DNA of 64,000 nt from Desulfallas thermosapovorans DSM 6562 (GCF_008124625.1 NZ_VNHM01000006.1:62001-126000), one strand, 5' to 3'. Counted from the stretch's first letter, positions 25,682 through 34,548 are shown. Program-made: numbers and translations. The notes: a model not told the origin generated them from the sequence alone.

Positions 25682-26110
25682 ATCTCTTCCCCCTTTATCA
25701 TAAAGTGATAACTAAGCTAGCTAATACTTTGTTTAATTTTATATATAAGTATAATTTGCCATTCATAAAAATCTCATTATTTACCCCACCTTTCAAGTAA
25801 AAGCTCATTTGTCTAATATAACATAATGCACTACAATTAACCGCCGGCAACCTTTCCAACAGTTGTGAAATAATTTACTATCTATTTATTAAAAAAATAG
25901 CACAGAAAATAAAATTTGTCATTACTGCACTACTTTATATTTATTTTAGCACAACATTGCCGCCTATTCAATTCAGTTTTTTTCATAATACAGGATACAG
26001 TAAAGGGGGATTTAAGCTTTTCTTTTGTCACTGTTGCAAGCTATAAAAAGTTTAAGCTCCCCTCTTTTCCGAAGGGAGCTTAAAAGCCATAGTTAATACA
26101 TATATCATTT
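25682..26110. other. AT-rich gap before hdrB end, with minus-strand terminator
   Basis: The gap separates the 3' end of the sulfate reduction cluster from the ArsB/NhaD promoter region. The only clear structure is the terminator at 26051-26084. The rest is AT-rich DNA with no ORF or repeat that I can support. Confidence 0.5.
26051..26084 (-). terminator. terminator of the qmo-hdr operon
   Basis: On the minus strand AAGCTCCCTT and GAGGGGAGCTT pair around CGGAAAA, followed by AAACTTTTTA. It lies 27 bp after the hdrB-like stop and probably ends the operon. Confidence 0.7.
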
Positions 26111-26989
26111 TTATCCCACTCCAAAAGAAGCCAGAGCAGCACCGGGTGGTACGATGTTATATTTAAGCGCCCAAGCATCAGGTGGCAGGTCAAAGGCGAT
26201 GGCCATTAACTGGGTGAAGAACAAAATAGGCATATTGTAGCTTGTGCCATGCACCTTATTGACAAGCTGCTGGTAAGCATCCAAATTTAATTGACACATC
26301 GGGCAAGGGGTAACCATAAGCTGCGCGCCGCCCTGGCTGGCGGACTCAAATATTTTGAGCGCCGAATCCAACACTATTTTAGTGTCGGCAATGGCATTGG
26401 AACTCCCACAACAGCGTGCTTTCATGGGAAACGGCGTAGCCGTTGCACCCAGGGCTTCCGTCAACCGGTCCATGAGTACGGGATACTCGGGGTCATCAAA
26501 CTCATAGGGGATAGCCCTTACGGTCTGGCAACCTACGTACCCGGCCACTTTTAACCCCTTTAACGGGCGTTTTACTTTCTTAGCTATTTTTTCAAAACCA
26601 ACATCGTTAATAACCACTTCCAAAAACTGACGCACCCGCAGCGTACCGTTGTATTTATAACCACCTTCAGCCAGGGCCTCATTGGCCAAGGCCCGGAAGT
26701 GCTCATCCTCCCTGAAACGCTTGTTGGTTACCGCCAGGCTCAGGTAACATGAACTGCAACCCACAACAACGTCTTGTCCCTTAGGTTCGGCTATGGCCAG
26801 GTTACGCCCGGTCATCACCTGCTGGGTAAAGTCACCCACCACGCCGGAGGCCACCGTTGCACCGCAGCAGTTCCAGTCATGTATTTCTTCCAGTTGCAAA
26901 TCCAGGGCGGAGGCCACAGCCTTGATGGATACCAAATTAGCCTGGGCGGTTGCTTCCATGGAACAGCCCGGGTAAAAACTATATTTCAT
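26111..26989 (-). CDS. hdrB: heterodisulfide reductase subunit B-like protein
   Basis: The 292-aa protein has two CCG domains, which hold unusual Fe-S clusters in HdrB. The first set is C9, the CC pair in WNCCGA and GCSSC; the second is GYVGC, ARCCGSS and TPCPMC. Both are complete. In Gram-positive sulfate reducers hdrC and hdrB take the place of the membrane subunit qmoC. It follows the hdrC-like gene with a single base between stop and start, so translation is coupled. Expected role: part of the electron path between menaquinol or soluble carriers and QmoAB. Confidence 0.9.
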   Translation of the reverse strand: MKYSFYPGCSMEATAQANLVSIKAVASALDLQLEEIHDWNCCGATVASGVVGDFTQQVMTGRNLAIAEPKGQDVVVGCSSCYLSLAVTNKRFREDEHFRALANEALAEGGYKYNGTLRVRQFLEVVINDVGFEKIAKKVKRPLKGLKVAGYVGCQTVRAIPYEFDDPEYPVLMDRLTEALGATATPFPMKARCCGSSNAIADTKIVLDSALKIFESASQGGAQLMVTPCPMCQLNLDAYQQLVNKVHGTSYNMPILFFTQLMAIAFDLPPDAWALKYNIVPPGAALASFGVG

Positions 26990-26990
26990 T

Positions 26991-27590
26991 TTATCTGGCC
27001 TCCTCCTTTCGTTGTATTTCCTGCGCTTTGCGAATAATTTTTTTCAGGTTACCCATACCTTTGATTTTTTTCGGCGGGAACATGGGCAACCGGCCACGTT
27101 TGAGCATGTTTATGCCTATATCCTTCATTTCCATGGCTTTTAAAACTTCATCCAAACCGCGGATCAAATAAAAGCGGGCTGTAACACCACCTTCAAAAAC
27201 CTTGCCCCGGCCGGCCACTTCCGCCCAAAAGGCCTTGCAAAAGGCTGCCTGGGGATAATCAACATAGCCATTTTTAATGGCATACCTTTTTAAATCGTGC
27301 ATAACATCCACCAGGGGAATACCCCTGGGACAGCGGGCCTTGCAGGTGCAGCAAGAGGTACAATACCAGAAGGTATTGGACTTCAGTACCTCATCTTTTT
27401 TGCCCAGCTTGATTAAATTAAACAACCTTCGTGGTGAATAATCCATGATATCTCGGGTTGCACATGATATGGCACACATGCCACACTGCATACACTGTTT
27501 TATATAAGAACCATTTTCTAAACTGTATATCTCCCGGGCAAAGGTCAAATCATATTTGACTGATTCAGGTAATTTTGTAGTTTGTTCCAT
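26991..27590 (-). CDS. hdrC: heterodisulfide reductase subunit C-like ferredoxin
   Basis: The 199-aa soluble protein has two Fe4S4 motifs, CMQCGMCAISC near residue 36 and CTSCCTCKARCP near residue 80. These are the bis-cluster core of HdrC. Unlike QmoC it has no fused membrane cytochrome b domain, so how the complex contacts the quinone pool is unclear from this window. It lies about 105 bp after qmoB, behind a stable hairpin, and has its own good ribosome site (AAAAGGAG). Confidence 0.9.
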   Translation of the reverse strand: MEQTTKLPESVKYDLTFAREIYSLENGSYIKQCMQCGMCAISCATRDIMDYSPRRLFNLIKLGKKDEVLKSNTFWYCTSCCTCKARCPRGIPLVDVMHDLKRYAIKNGYVDYPQAAFCKAFWAEVAGRGKVFEGGVTARFYLIRGLDEVLKAMEMKDIGINMLKRGRLPMFPPKKIKGMGNLKKIIRKAQEIQRKEEAR

Positions 27591-27628
27591 AAAAGAAAAT
27601 GCTCCTTTTCTTTTTTTTAAAGGAGTAC

Positions 27629-27654
27629 AGGACGGCCTTAGTAGCGGCCGTCCT
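27629..27654 (-). other. stable hairpin between qmoB and hdrC
   Basis: AGGACGGCC (27629-27637) pairs with GGCCGTCCT (27646-27654). On the minus strand no T-run follows the stem at once, so it is unlikely to stop transcription fully. It may protect the qmoAB mRNA end or mark a processing site. Confidence 0.55.
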
Positions 27655-27696
27655 TTCTGTCTATGTTGACTTTAACAAACTAAGATAAGATTAACT

Positions 27697-29904
27697 TTAC
27701 TGGAAGTCTTTCATCGGGTTGGGTCCGAATTCCTCCAGCTCAGCAGCAAATTCATCCAGCATAGCAGGTATCTTGTCGTAATCCATAATATTTACCGTGG
27801 TGGCACGTACCCGCTCGGATTCGAGACCAAGCCTGTTTAATGTCTCGGATATCTTGGAAAGACGAATCTCAGCCAATTCACTACCTTTCATGAAGTGACA
27901 CTGGTAATCGTCGCCATGTTTGCACCCCATCAGGAGCACACCGTCAAAGCCCTTGGCCATGGCATCGTTAATCCATACCAGGTTTAGCGAGCCCAGGCAG
28001 CGAACGGGAATAATCCTCACCCAGGGATTATATTGCAAGCGATTGATGCCGGCCATGTCGAGGGCGGGAATAGCATCGTTTTCACAGGCAAAAATGAGGA
28101 TTCTCGGTTTTTCATCAGCCTCTTCGGGCACTTCGATGGCCTTGACCATGTTACCGATCATGGGCACCGAGTAATTCTTGAAGGAAATAATCCGCTCAGG
28201 GCAGGCACCCATACAAGTACCACACCTTCTGCAGCGGGTGGGATTGGGCAGCGGGTTTGCCTTTTCATCTTCGTTGATGGCCCCGAAGGGACATTCTTCA
28301 GTACAGCGTTTGCACTGGGTGCAACGGTTCATGTTGAATTCCGGGAAAGACATGTCGCCGGAACGGGGGTGCACTGCCTCCCCTTTCAGAGTGGACTCAA
28401 TACACTGGATAGCTTTAAGGGCGGCACCGGTGGCATCTTCAGCCGCTGAAAGCATATCCATGGGCGCCCTGACCACACCGGCCGCGTAAATGCCGGTTCG
28501 CCTGGTTTCATAAGGGAAGCAGATATAATGTGAATCGGGGAAACCGTACTTAAGAGCCGGCAACTCAGGCCCCTGGCGGTACTCCAAATTTAACAGATTG
28601 GATTTGATAATGGGTGCAACAGTTACCTTGGGTTCGTCAGAGGCCGCTGCGGCTTCATCTTCAGCGGGAGCCTCTTCAACCGTTTCACCTAGCGCAGCGG
28701 TCGGTACCATACCATTGGCCAGCACCACCAGATCAAACTCATCTGCTACGGACTTGGTGCCCATGGTGTGGTCATCCGCTTCAATGGTTAACTGGCCATC
28801 GCTCTCGCTGATGTCAGTTATATCGCCCTTGATAAATATAACGCCGGCCTGCTGGGCTTTTTTATAAAAATGCTCGTACTGGCCGTTGGAGCGAATGTCT
28901 TTATAGTACACATATACATTGGCTTCAGGGTTCTTTTCCTTTACATACAAGGCTTGTTTGATGGACTCAATGCAGCAGGCAGCGGAACAGTACGGCAGGT
29001 GCTCCTGATCCCTGGAGCCGGCGCACTGGATAAAGGCCACCTTATTTGCATCCATCTTACCTGCGGCAACCATTTCTTCAAACATTAACTGGGTGATCAC
29101 ATTTTTATATTGACCAAAGCCCAGGTGTCCCAGTTTCTCGGGCTCATACGGCTTGGCACCGGTGGCCAAAACAATGGAGCCTACCCTTTCTTCAACGTCA
29201 GTGCCGTTTTGATTGATGGTGACATCAAACATACCGGGTCCACCGGCTGTTTTAGCTATAACAGCGGATGTGTACACCTTGACACCTGCATCTTCCACTG
29301 CTTTGATCAAAGCCGGTATACTGTTCTCTTCCAGATCGGTAAAGGGCGGCTTCATGGGAACTTGTTTATACATTTTTCCTACATAGCCACCCAGTTCGGC
29401 TTCCTTCTCCACCAACACTGTTTTATAACCGGCCCTGGCCGATTCCAAAGCAGCGGTAAGACCCGTGAATCCACCACCGACCACCAAAACAGTACTGGAA
29501 AGATTTTCACCGATAAAGGGTTCCGGTAAGTTTAGATTTTTAAGTTTGGCCAGAGACATGCGCAGATAGTCTTCGGCCAGCATTTGGGTGTCTTCATCCT
29601 CGCCGGGGTGGCACCAGATAACCTGTTCCCGCAGGTTTACCCTTTCCACTATCTTGTCCGGTCCAAAATTAAAGACATCGGTATTAACCCGAGAGGAACA
29701 ACCCGCAACGACAACCGTGTTAACTCCCTCTCCATCTATATCCTGTTTAATTAAATCAATACCACTTTTGCCACATAGGAAGGCATCGGTTTTGCAAATG
29801 TTTGCTTTAAATTCTTTAGATGCCACTTTGGATAGGGCATCTATATCCAGGGCATCCCCAATTCCGCATCCGGTACAAATATATACAGCTATCTTTTTTT
29901 CCAT
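27697..29904 (-). CDS. qmoB: quinone-interacting membrane-bound oxidoreductase subunit B
   Basis: The 735-aa HdrA-like iron-sulfur flavoprotein carries an N-terminal cysteine segment (ICTGCGIGDALDID), an FAD domain (VLVVGGGFTGLTAALESA, about residue 140), two ferredoxin clusters (CTQCKRCTEECP and CRRCGTCMGACP, about 545-590) and a C-terminal MvhD-like domain (ILIFACENDAIPALDMAG through LLMGCKHGDDYQCHF). It should relay electrons to AprBA. The qmoA stop overlaps its start by one base. The insert EEAPAEDEAAAASDEPKV near 410 is an acidic linker. Confidence 0.95.
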   Translation of the reverse strand: MEKKIAVYICTGCGIGDALDIDALSKVASKEFKANICKTDAFLCGKSGIDLIKQDIDGEGVNTVVVAGCSSRVNTDVFNFGPDKIVERVNLREQVIWCHPGEDEDTQMLAEDYLRMSLAKLKNLNLPEPFIGENLSSTVLVVGGGFTGLTAALESARAGYKTVLVEKEAELGGYVGKMYKQVPMKPPFTDLEENSIPALIKAVEDAGVKVYTSAVIAKTAGGPGMFDVTINQNGTDVEERVGSIVLATGAKPYEPEKLGHLGFGQYKNVITQLMFEEMVAAGKMDANKVAFIQCAGSRDQEHLPYCSAACCIESIKQALYVKEKNPEANVYVYYKDIRSNGQYEHFYKKAQQAGVIFIKGDITDISESDGQLTIEADDHTMGTKSVADEFDLVVLANGMVPTAALGETVEEAPAEDEAAAASDEPKVTVAPIIKSNLLNLEYRQGPELPALKYGFPDSHYICFPYETRRTGIYAAGVVRAPMDMLSAAEDATGAALKAIQCIESTLKGEAVHPRSGDMSFPEFNMNRCTQCKRCTEECPFGAINEDEKANPLPNPTRCRRCGTCMGACPERIISFKNYSVPMIGNMVKAIEVPEEADEKPRILIFACENDAIPALDMAGINRLQYNPWVRIIPVRCLGSLNLVWINDAMAKGFDGVLLMGCKHGDDYQCHFMKGSELAEIRLSKISETLNRLGLESERVRATTVNIMDYDKIPAMLDEFAAELEEFGPNPMKDFQ

Positions 29905-31160
29905 TACTGTTGCCCCCTCACCGTAGATTGGATCGCCTTAAGTGCTGTGGCTGTGGCATCTCTCACAGCTGAGGCAACGTCCAACGGGTTTTTGACGCAT
30001 CCGGCGGCATAAATACCAGGCTGCGAACCGGATATTAAAAAGTTGTCTTCGTCGTAAGCCACTTCGGCGGGCACCTTGGTTACAGCGGTAGCAGGTGCCA
30101 TTCCGGTGGCCAGTACTACCATGTCGTAAGCTCTTTCCTCGACTTTCTGTTCCATCTGGTTTTCAGCCACAACAATTAATTGTTTGGTTGAAGGATCTTC
30201 TTTGATTTCGCCGGCCTTACCCTTGATAAATTGAACGTTGGCCTCCCGTTCCACCTTGGTATAAAAATCTTCATACTTGCCCCGGGCCCTGATGTCAATG
30301 TAATAAATATAAATATCGGCTTCCGGATACTGTTCCCGCACGTATGTTGCCTGTTTCAGGGAAGCTAAGCAACATACCGATGAGCAAGCCTTTAAATGGT
30401 TTTCATCCCGGGAACCGGCACATTGAATAAAAGCTATACTCTTAATTTCCTTGCCGTCGGAAGGACGTAAAATCTTACCACCGGTTGGTCCATTAATGGC
30501 GGCCAGTCTTTCCATCATTACATTGGTAATAACATTATCATAGCGGCCAAAGCCATAGTAACTGAGTTTGTTTGCATCATAGGCATCCCATCCGGTAGCC
30601 CATACAATGGCTCCCACGTTTAGGGTAATTGTCTTGGGCTGCATATTTAAATCAATGGCATCATATAAACAGGCACTGGCACATTTTCCGCACTGTGCTC
30701 CTTGACATGCGTCCATATCAATAACATATTTCATAGGGAAGGCAAATTGGTGCGGCAGGTAAATTGCCTTGGTTTTATCCATGCCATAGTTAAAGGAATT
30801 GGGTCTTTGGGCGGGACATACATCAACACAGTTATTGCAGCCGGTGCAGTTTTCGTTAACAAAACGCGGATTAATTTTTACAGTAACATCGAAGTTACCT
30901 TCCTGCCCGGAAATACTTTCAACTTCGGCCATGGTAAAAAAATTAATCCGCGGGTTTTTCTTTATCCGCTGAAAATTGATTTCCAAACCACAGTTTGGCG
31001 GACATAACTTAGGGAAGTACTGGTTTACCTGGGTTACCTTACCACCGAGGTAGGGCTTTTTTTCCACGATGTATACCTGCTGCCCTGTTTCAGCTGCTTC
31101 CAGGGCCGCAGTTAAACCGCTTATTCCTCCCCCTACTACCAATATACTTTTATTTGCCAT
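29904..31160 (-). CDS. qmoA: quinone-interacting membrane-bound oxidoreductase subunit A
   Basis: The 418-aa HdrA-like flavoprotein has the FAD-binding motif VVGGGISGLTAALEAAETG at residues 5-23 and a second dinucleotide-type region near the C-terminus (YAAGCVKNPLDVASAV). Cysteine groups CTGCNNCVDVC and CGKCASAC could bind Fe-S clusters. QmoA with QmoB passes electrons between the quinone pool and APS reductase. The preceding 400-bp spacer contains a terminator and a promoter-like sequence, so qmoA may be transcribed apart from aprBA. Confidence 0.95.
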   Translation of the reverse strand: MANKSILVVGGGISGLTAALEAAETGQQVYIVEKKPYLGGKVTQVNQYFPKLCPPNCGLEINFQRIKKNPRINFFTMAEVESISGQEGNFDVTVKINPRFVNENCTGCNNCVDVCPAQRPNSFNYGMDKTKAIYLPHQFAFPMKYVIDMDACQGAQCGKCASACLYDAIDLNMQPKTITLNVGAIVWATGWDAYDANKLSYYGFGRYDNVITNVMMERLAAINGPTGGKILRPSDGKEIKSIAFIQCAGSRDENHLKACSSVCCLASLKQATYVREQYPEADIYIYYIDIRARGKYEDFYTKVEREANVQFIKGKAGEIKEDPSTKQLIVVAENQMEQKVEERAYDMVVLATGMAPATAVTKVPAEVAYDEDNFLISGSQPGIYAAGCVKNPLDVASAVRDATATALKAIQSTVRGQQ

Positions 31161-31249
31161 ATATTATCACCACGCCATTTCTCCCGTGTTTGTATTTATC
31201 CTGATTATTAAACATCGGTTATAAATTTTTTCTTATGCCACCGGGAATG

Positions 31250-31284
31250 CAAAAAAACTCCAGGCGGCCTGTAAGGACGCCTGG
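31250..31284 (-). terminator. intrinsic terminator just upstream of qmoA
   Basis: On the minus strand CCAGGCG (31284-31278) pairs with CGCCTGG (31266-31260), followed by AGTTTTTTTG. It lies between aprA and qmoA, 90 bp before the qmoA start, and should reduce read-through from sat-aprBA into qmo or act as an attenuator. Confidence 0.75.
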
Positions 31285-31378
31285 CAAAATACTATTGCGA
31301 TAAACATTCGCCCAGTCCCTACAGCGTGAAACAGCCAAGACCGCAATGATAACCGTTCGCTTGCGCACCCTGTTTTTT

Positions 31379-31407
31379 ATTATACAGCGCAAAAGGCCCG
31401 TGGCCAT
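31379..31407 (-). promoter_or_regulatory. candidate promoter for qmoA
   Basis: On the minus strand TATAAT (31384-31379) is perfect. TGGCCA about 16-17 bp upstream is a poor -35, and it lies in the loop side of the long hairpin at 31387-31429. Transcripts from here would still cross the 31250-31284 terminator. Confidence 0.35.
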
Positions 31408-31429
31408 CGGCTACGGGCCCTCTTTGCGC
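31387..31429 (-). ncRNA. long hairpin in the aprA-qmoA spacer
   Basis: GCGCAAA (31387-31393) pairs with TTTGCGC (31423-31429). GGCCCGT with ACGGGCC and GCC with GGC continue the stem to a three-base loop, giving about 17 paired positions. It may be a terminator (TTTT follows the inner stem on the minus strand), an mRNA stabiliser or part of a structured RNA. The RNA label is an inference. Confidence 0.4.
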
Positions 31430-31487
31430 CGTGGATGGCACATGCGAAGAGTTACTTGATCTCGCCCGGGACATGGGGTGAGATCGT

Positions 31488-31557
31488 TGGGACATTGAAT
31501 CGCTGGGATACCCCTCCAAGGAGGAGTATCCCGGGAGCTATTTGGAGGTGTGTCCCA
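31488..31557 (-). ncRNA. closed two-stem element directly after aprA
   Basis: TGGGACA (31488-31494) pairs with TGTCCCA (31551-31557) and encloses a second hairpin in which GGGATAC and GTATCCC plus CCTCC and GGAGG pair (31505-31532). It begins 11 bp after the aprA stop. A further GATCTC...GAGATC stem lies at 31458-31485. No T-run follows, so the fold looks like a 3'-UTR structure rather than a terminator. Confidence 0.45.
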
Positions 31558-31567
31558 TTTCTATTAA

Positions 31568-33448
31568 CTAGCCAAACAGGCGGATAATGGGCTTCTTGAA
31601 TACATCCCACTGGCCGGTGGCAGGATCCCACTTGAGGTTAACGAAGCACAGCCAGTTTTCTTCGTCCATCTTCGGATAGTCGGCACGGAAGTAGTAGCCG
31701 GGCCACCTGGTTTCTTCACGGAAGATAACCGTACGTACGTGGGATTCGGCTTGCCACATACGGTGGATATTTTCCCAGCATCTCATCAGTTCATGCAGGT
31801 CTTTGGCGGCCAGCTTTTCTGCGTCTTCCTTCAAAAAGCCGAGCAGTTCCATAGCCCTGTCCAGTTTAGCTTTGTTGGTGGAGAAGTTAGCGGTTACACC
31901 ACCGACATACTCATCCATCAATTTCTGCAGGCGGAACATGAACATTTTGGGCTTAATGTAATTCGGGTTGACTTCGGGATCGGTGGTGAAGTCTTTATTG
32001 GCTTCGTAAACTTCCAGCGGCTTGTAGGTAGCAGCTTTCAGTTCTTCCACCTTGGCCGGGTCAACATTGGGCTGGGTGTTGTTCTCAACGATAAACTTAA
32101 TAGCAGCCTTGGCAGCAATTCTGCCTTCAGCGTGTGAACCGGAAGAGAACTTGTGGCTGGAAGCGCCGGAAGCGTCACCAGCGGCAAACAGGCCCTTAAC
32201 AGTGGTCATGTTGGCATAACCCCAGAAATACTCGGGCGGAGCAATGTCTTCGGGACCGGATACCCATGCACCGGAAGCGCCGGAGTGTGAGCCGATGAAG
32301 TAAGGCTCGGCAGCGGCAATCTCAGAAGATTTTTCTTCCGGAGCAGTGTTGGTTGCTGCCCACAACAGGGCCTGGGCAATGGTCATATCAAGGAAGTCTT
32401 CCCAAGCTTCGTTTTCCAGTTCCTTCATTTTCTTCTTGAAGGCCTTGGGATCATCTTTATATGCAGCAGCCAGGTTGGCGATAGCTTCTTCAGTCCTCAT
32501 GAACAGAGGGCCTTTACCTTCGCTTTCATCCAGCATGCCGAGATAGTTACGCAGGTTGGCCGGAATCGGCTTGACCAGGCCATAAGGTGCCCAGTTTTGC
32601 AGCTCGTCCCTGCGCTCAACCATGTATTCACCGCCGAATGCGTTGGTGGCTCTGGATTTGAAGAGCAGGAACCATGCACCCACCGGACCATAAGCATCTT
32701 TGAAGCGGACCGGGATGAAACGTACTTCCTGACAGGTCATTTCAGCGCCGGCACGGATAGTGAAGTAAGCGCTGGAACCTGTGGAGAACGGAGGATACCA
32801 GGAACGGCCAAGACCTTCACCGGTGGAGCGGGGCTTGAATACGCCTACTGCACCGCCCATGGCAGCCAGAACGGCTTTAGCCTTGAACACATAGAATTTA
32901 TTTTCGCGGACACTGAAGCCCACGGCACCGGCGATTCTGTCGCCATCCAGCAGAGGCTCAATGATAAATACGCGCTCGTAAATGTTGTCCATACCCAGGG
33001 CGTTCTTAGCAGCTTCAGCAATGATAACCTTGTAGGATTCACCGTTGATCATGATCTGCCAGCGGCCTTCATTTACATATTCGCCATCTTCTGTTTTCCA
33101 AATGGGCAGACCCCACTTTTCAAACAGGTGCACGCTGCCGTCAACGTGGCGGGCAATGTTGTATACCAGGTCGTCACGGGCAACACCCATGAGGTCCTGC
33201 TTAACATATTCAACATACTGTTCTACTGTATTTTTACCTTTACCCACACCGAGGTACTGGTTAATGGCGGACAGACCCATGGCTACAGCACCGGAACGGT
33301 CCATAGCGGCTTTATCAACCAGGGTAACTTTCAACCCGTTTTTCTTGGCCCAGTATGCTGCCTCCACAGCTGCCCCGCAGGCTGCCATACCGCCGCCCAC
33401 AATCAGAAGGTCAGTGGTAACTTCAACAGTTTCAAAATTCATCGGCAT
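31568..33448 (-). CDS. aprA: adenylylsulfate (APS) reductase subunit alpha
   Basis: The 626-aa flavoprotein reduces APS to sulfite and AMP in the cytoplasm. The FAD motif LLIVGGGMAACGAAVEAAYW is near residues 13-32. Other family blocks visible are AMGLSAINQYLG, RWQIMINGESYK, FMRTEEAIANL and KFSSGSHAEGRIAAKAA. The C-terminal WPGYYFRADYPKMDEENW block is typical of AprA. Length matches the family. It starts at ATG 33448, 56 bp after aprB, with GGAGGAGG upstream, so aprBA form one unit. A structured spacer follows before qmoA. Confidence 0.97.
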   Translation of the reverse strand: MPMNFETVEVTTDLLIVGGGMAACGAAVEAAYWAKKNGLKVTLVDKAAMDRSGAVAMGLSAINQYLGVGKGKNTVEQYVEYVKQDLMGVARDDLVYNIARHVDGSVHLFEKWGLPIWKTEDGEYVNEGRWQIMINGESYKVIIAEAAKNALGMDNIYERVFIIEPLLDGDRIAGAVGFSVRENKFYVFKAKAVLAAMGGAVGVFKPRSTGEGLGRSWYPPFSTGSSAYFTIRAGAEMTCQEVRFIPVRFKDAYGPVGAWFLLFKSRATNAFGGEYMVERRDELQNWAPYGLVKPIPANLRNYLGMLDESEGKGPLFMRTEEAIANLAAAYKDDPKAFKKKMKELENEAWEDFLDMTIAQALLWAATNTAPEEKSSEIAAAEPYFIGSHSGASGAWVSGPEDIAPPEYFWGYANMTTVKGLFAAGDASGASSHKFSSGSHAEGRIAAKAAIKFIVENNTQPNVDPAKVEELKAATYKPLEVYEANKDFTTDPEVNPNYIKPKMFMFRLQKLMDEYVGGVTANFSTNKAKLDRAMELLGFLKEDAEKLAAKDLHELMRCWENIHRMWQAESHVRTVIFREETRWPGYYFRADYPKMDEENWLCFVNLKWDPATGQWDVFKKPIIRLFG

Positions 33449-33504
33449 TTATATTTAACCTCCTCCGTAAAGTTCTCTTAATTAAACTCGACCTGGATTA
33501 CTGG

Positions 33505-33948
33505 TTACTTCTTGATGGTCGGCACTGCATCCAGCAACAGGGATGCCGGCTCGGTGAATAGAGCTGGGCTATTCAGGTCGCCATCGCCCTCAGCAAAATC
33601 GCCGCCGGGTACTGCAGTACCTTCTTCGGTAGTCCTGATGGGGAATTTGAAACGTTTAACCATACCGTTTCTGAATTTAACGGTCCACATAATGTTGTCC
33701 GAACCTCTCAGAGGAGTTACACTGGCGCCCATGGGGACGAAGTCAGCATAACCACGCAGGTCAATAGCTTGCTGCGGGCAAGCTTTGGCACAGCACAGGC
33801 ACTCCCAGCAATGCCAGGGGTCACGGTTATAAGCTTTCATTTTATCTTTGTCCAAAACCATAATATCGTTGGGGCATGCATACATGCAAGCGGTTTTGTC
33901 TTGACCCTTGCAACCGTCACATTTCTCAGCCATTACAAAAGTTGGCAT
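33505..33948 (-). CDS. aprB: adenylylsulfate reductase subunit beta
   Basis: The 147-aa ferredoxin subunit feeds electrons to AprA. Two Fe4S4 motifs are present: CDGCKGQDKTACMYACP (with the family's insertion) and CWECLCCAKACP. The C-terminal tail (VKFRNGMVKRFKFPIRTTEE and beyond) wraps AprA in known structures. It starts at ATG 33948 behind GGGAGGTTG. It lies 600 bp downstream of sat, with no gene between. Confidence 0.96.
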   Translation of the reverse strand: MPTFVMAEKCDGCKGQDKTACMYACPNDIMVLDKDKMKAYNRDPWHCWECLCCAKACPQQAIDLRGYADFVPMGASVTPLRGSDNIMWTVKFRNGMVKRFKFPIRTTEEGTAVPGGDFAEGDGDLNSPALFTEPASLLLDAVPTIKK

Positions 33949-34548
33949 TTATTCAACCTCCCGTTCCCAATTTCTTTTAAATAATACTTTGACTTTTCGA
34001 TAACAGGTAGTTTTTACTTCTTGAGGAGCACGGCACACAGTTAACCAGTTACAAAAAACTAGCCCTTCCCCTCCCTGAAAAACCTTACTGTATGTTTACT
34101 GATTTTGCGCCGGTGCTTGATAATACACCGTGCTGTAAAATCACCTCCTTCAAAAACTATTTAGTCTGTGCTTTTGGGCTACCTCATATTCTTTTGTCAG
34201 GTACCTGCTCACAATTTGTCGCTTAATTGCTAAAATCCATCTTCGGTCCATGTTAGAATTAAGTTAGATGAGTAAAATTTATAGTTTTATAATTGTATAA
34301 AAGTTACACTGTTTTAAATGATAATTATACTTTCGACGTATCTGCCCGGGGTTCCTGCTTTCCCAAGCGATAATCTTTAATTTTTTTATTGCTTTTTTCT
34401 GTGTTCAGATAATCGCTTTAAGTCGCGGGTTGTATCATTGGCAGTCCAACCGGCGGCATAATATGGGATGTTCTTCTGCTTAAATATATACTATTTAAGC
34501 AGAAGTAACTATATTAATCATGCGCAACAAGCGAACCCTAGGCCGGTC
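33949..34548 (-). other. sat-aprB spacer: long leader, hairpin and orphan ribosome site
   Basis: The 600-bp gap holds a perfect hairpin after sat (34473-34505) and AT-rich promoter-like DNA near 34260-34330. It also has a consensus Shine-Dalgarno AAGGAGGTGA on the minus strand (34150-34141) without a gene behind it. The only in-phase short frame after it is GTG at 34128, ten codons. It probably holds the aprBA promoter and leader. Confidence 0.45.
34473..34505 (-). terminator. perfect hairpin after sat
   Basis: CTTCTGCTTAAATA (34473-34486) pairs perfectly over 14 bp with TATTTAAGCAGAAG (34492-34505). No T-run follows on the minus strand, so efficient termination is not certain. It lies 44 bp after the sat stop. 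Confidence 0.5.

Noticed and set aside
26111-27590. A broken qmoC in place of hdrCB
   Set aside because: Both genes are complete, keep all cysteine motifs and show no trace of a lost membrane domain.
32597-33481. A 294-codon open frame on the plus strand opposite aprA
   Set aside because: It is a shadow of aprA: aprA is strongly conserved, the antisense product matches nothing, and no ribosome site is present.
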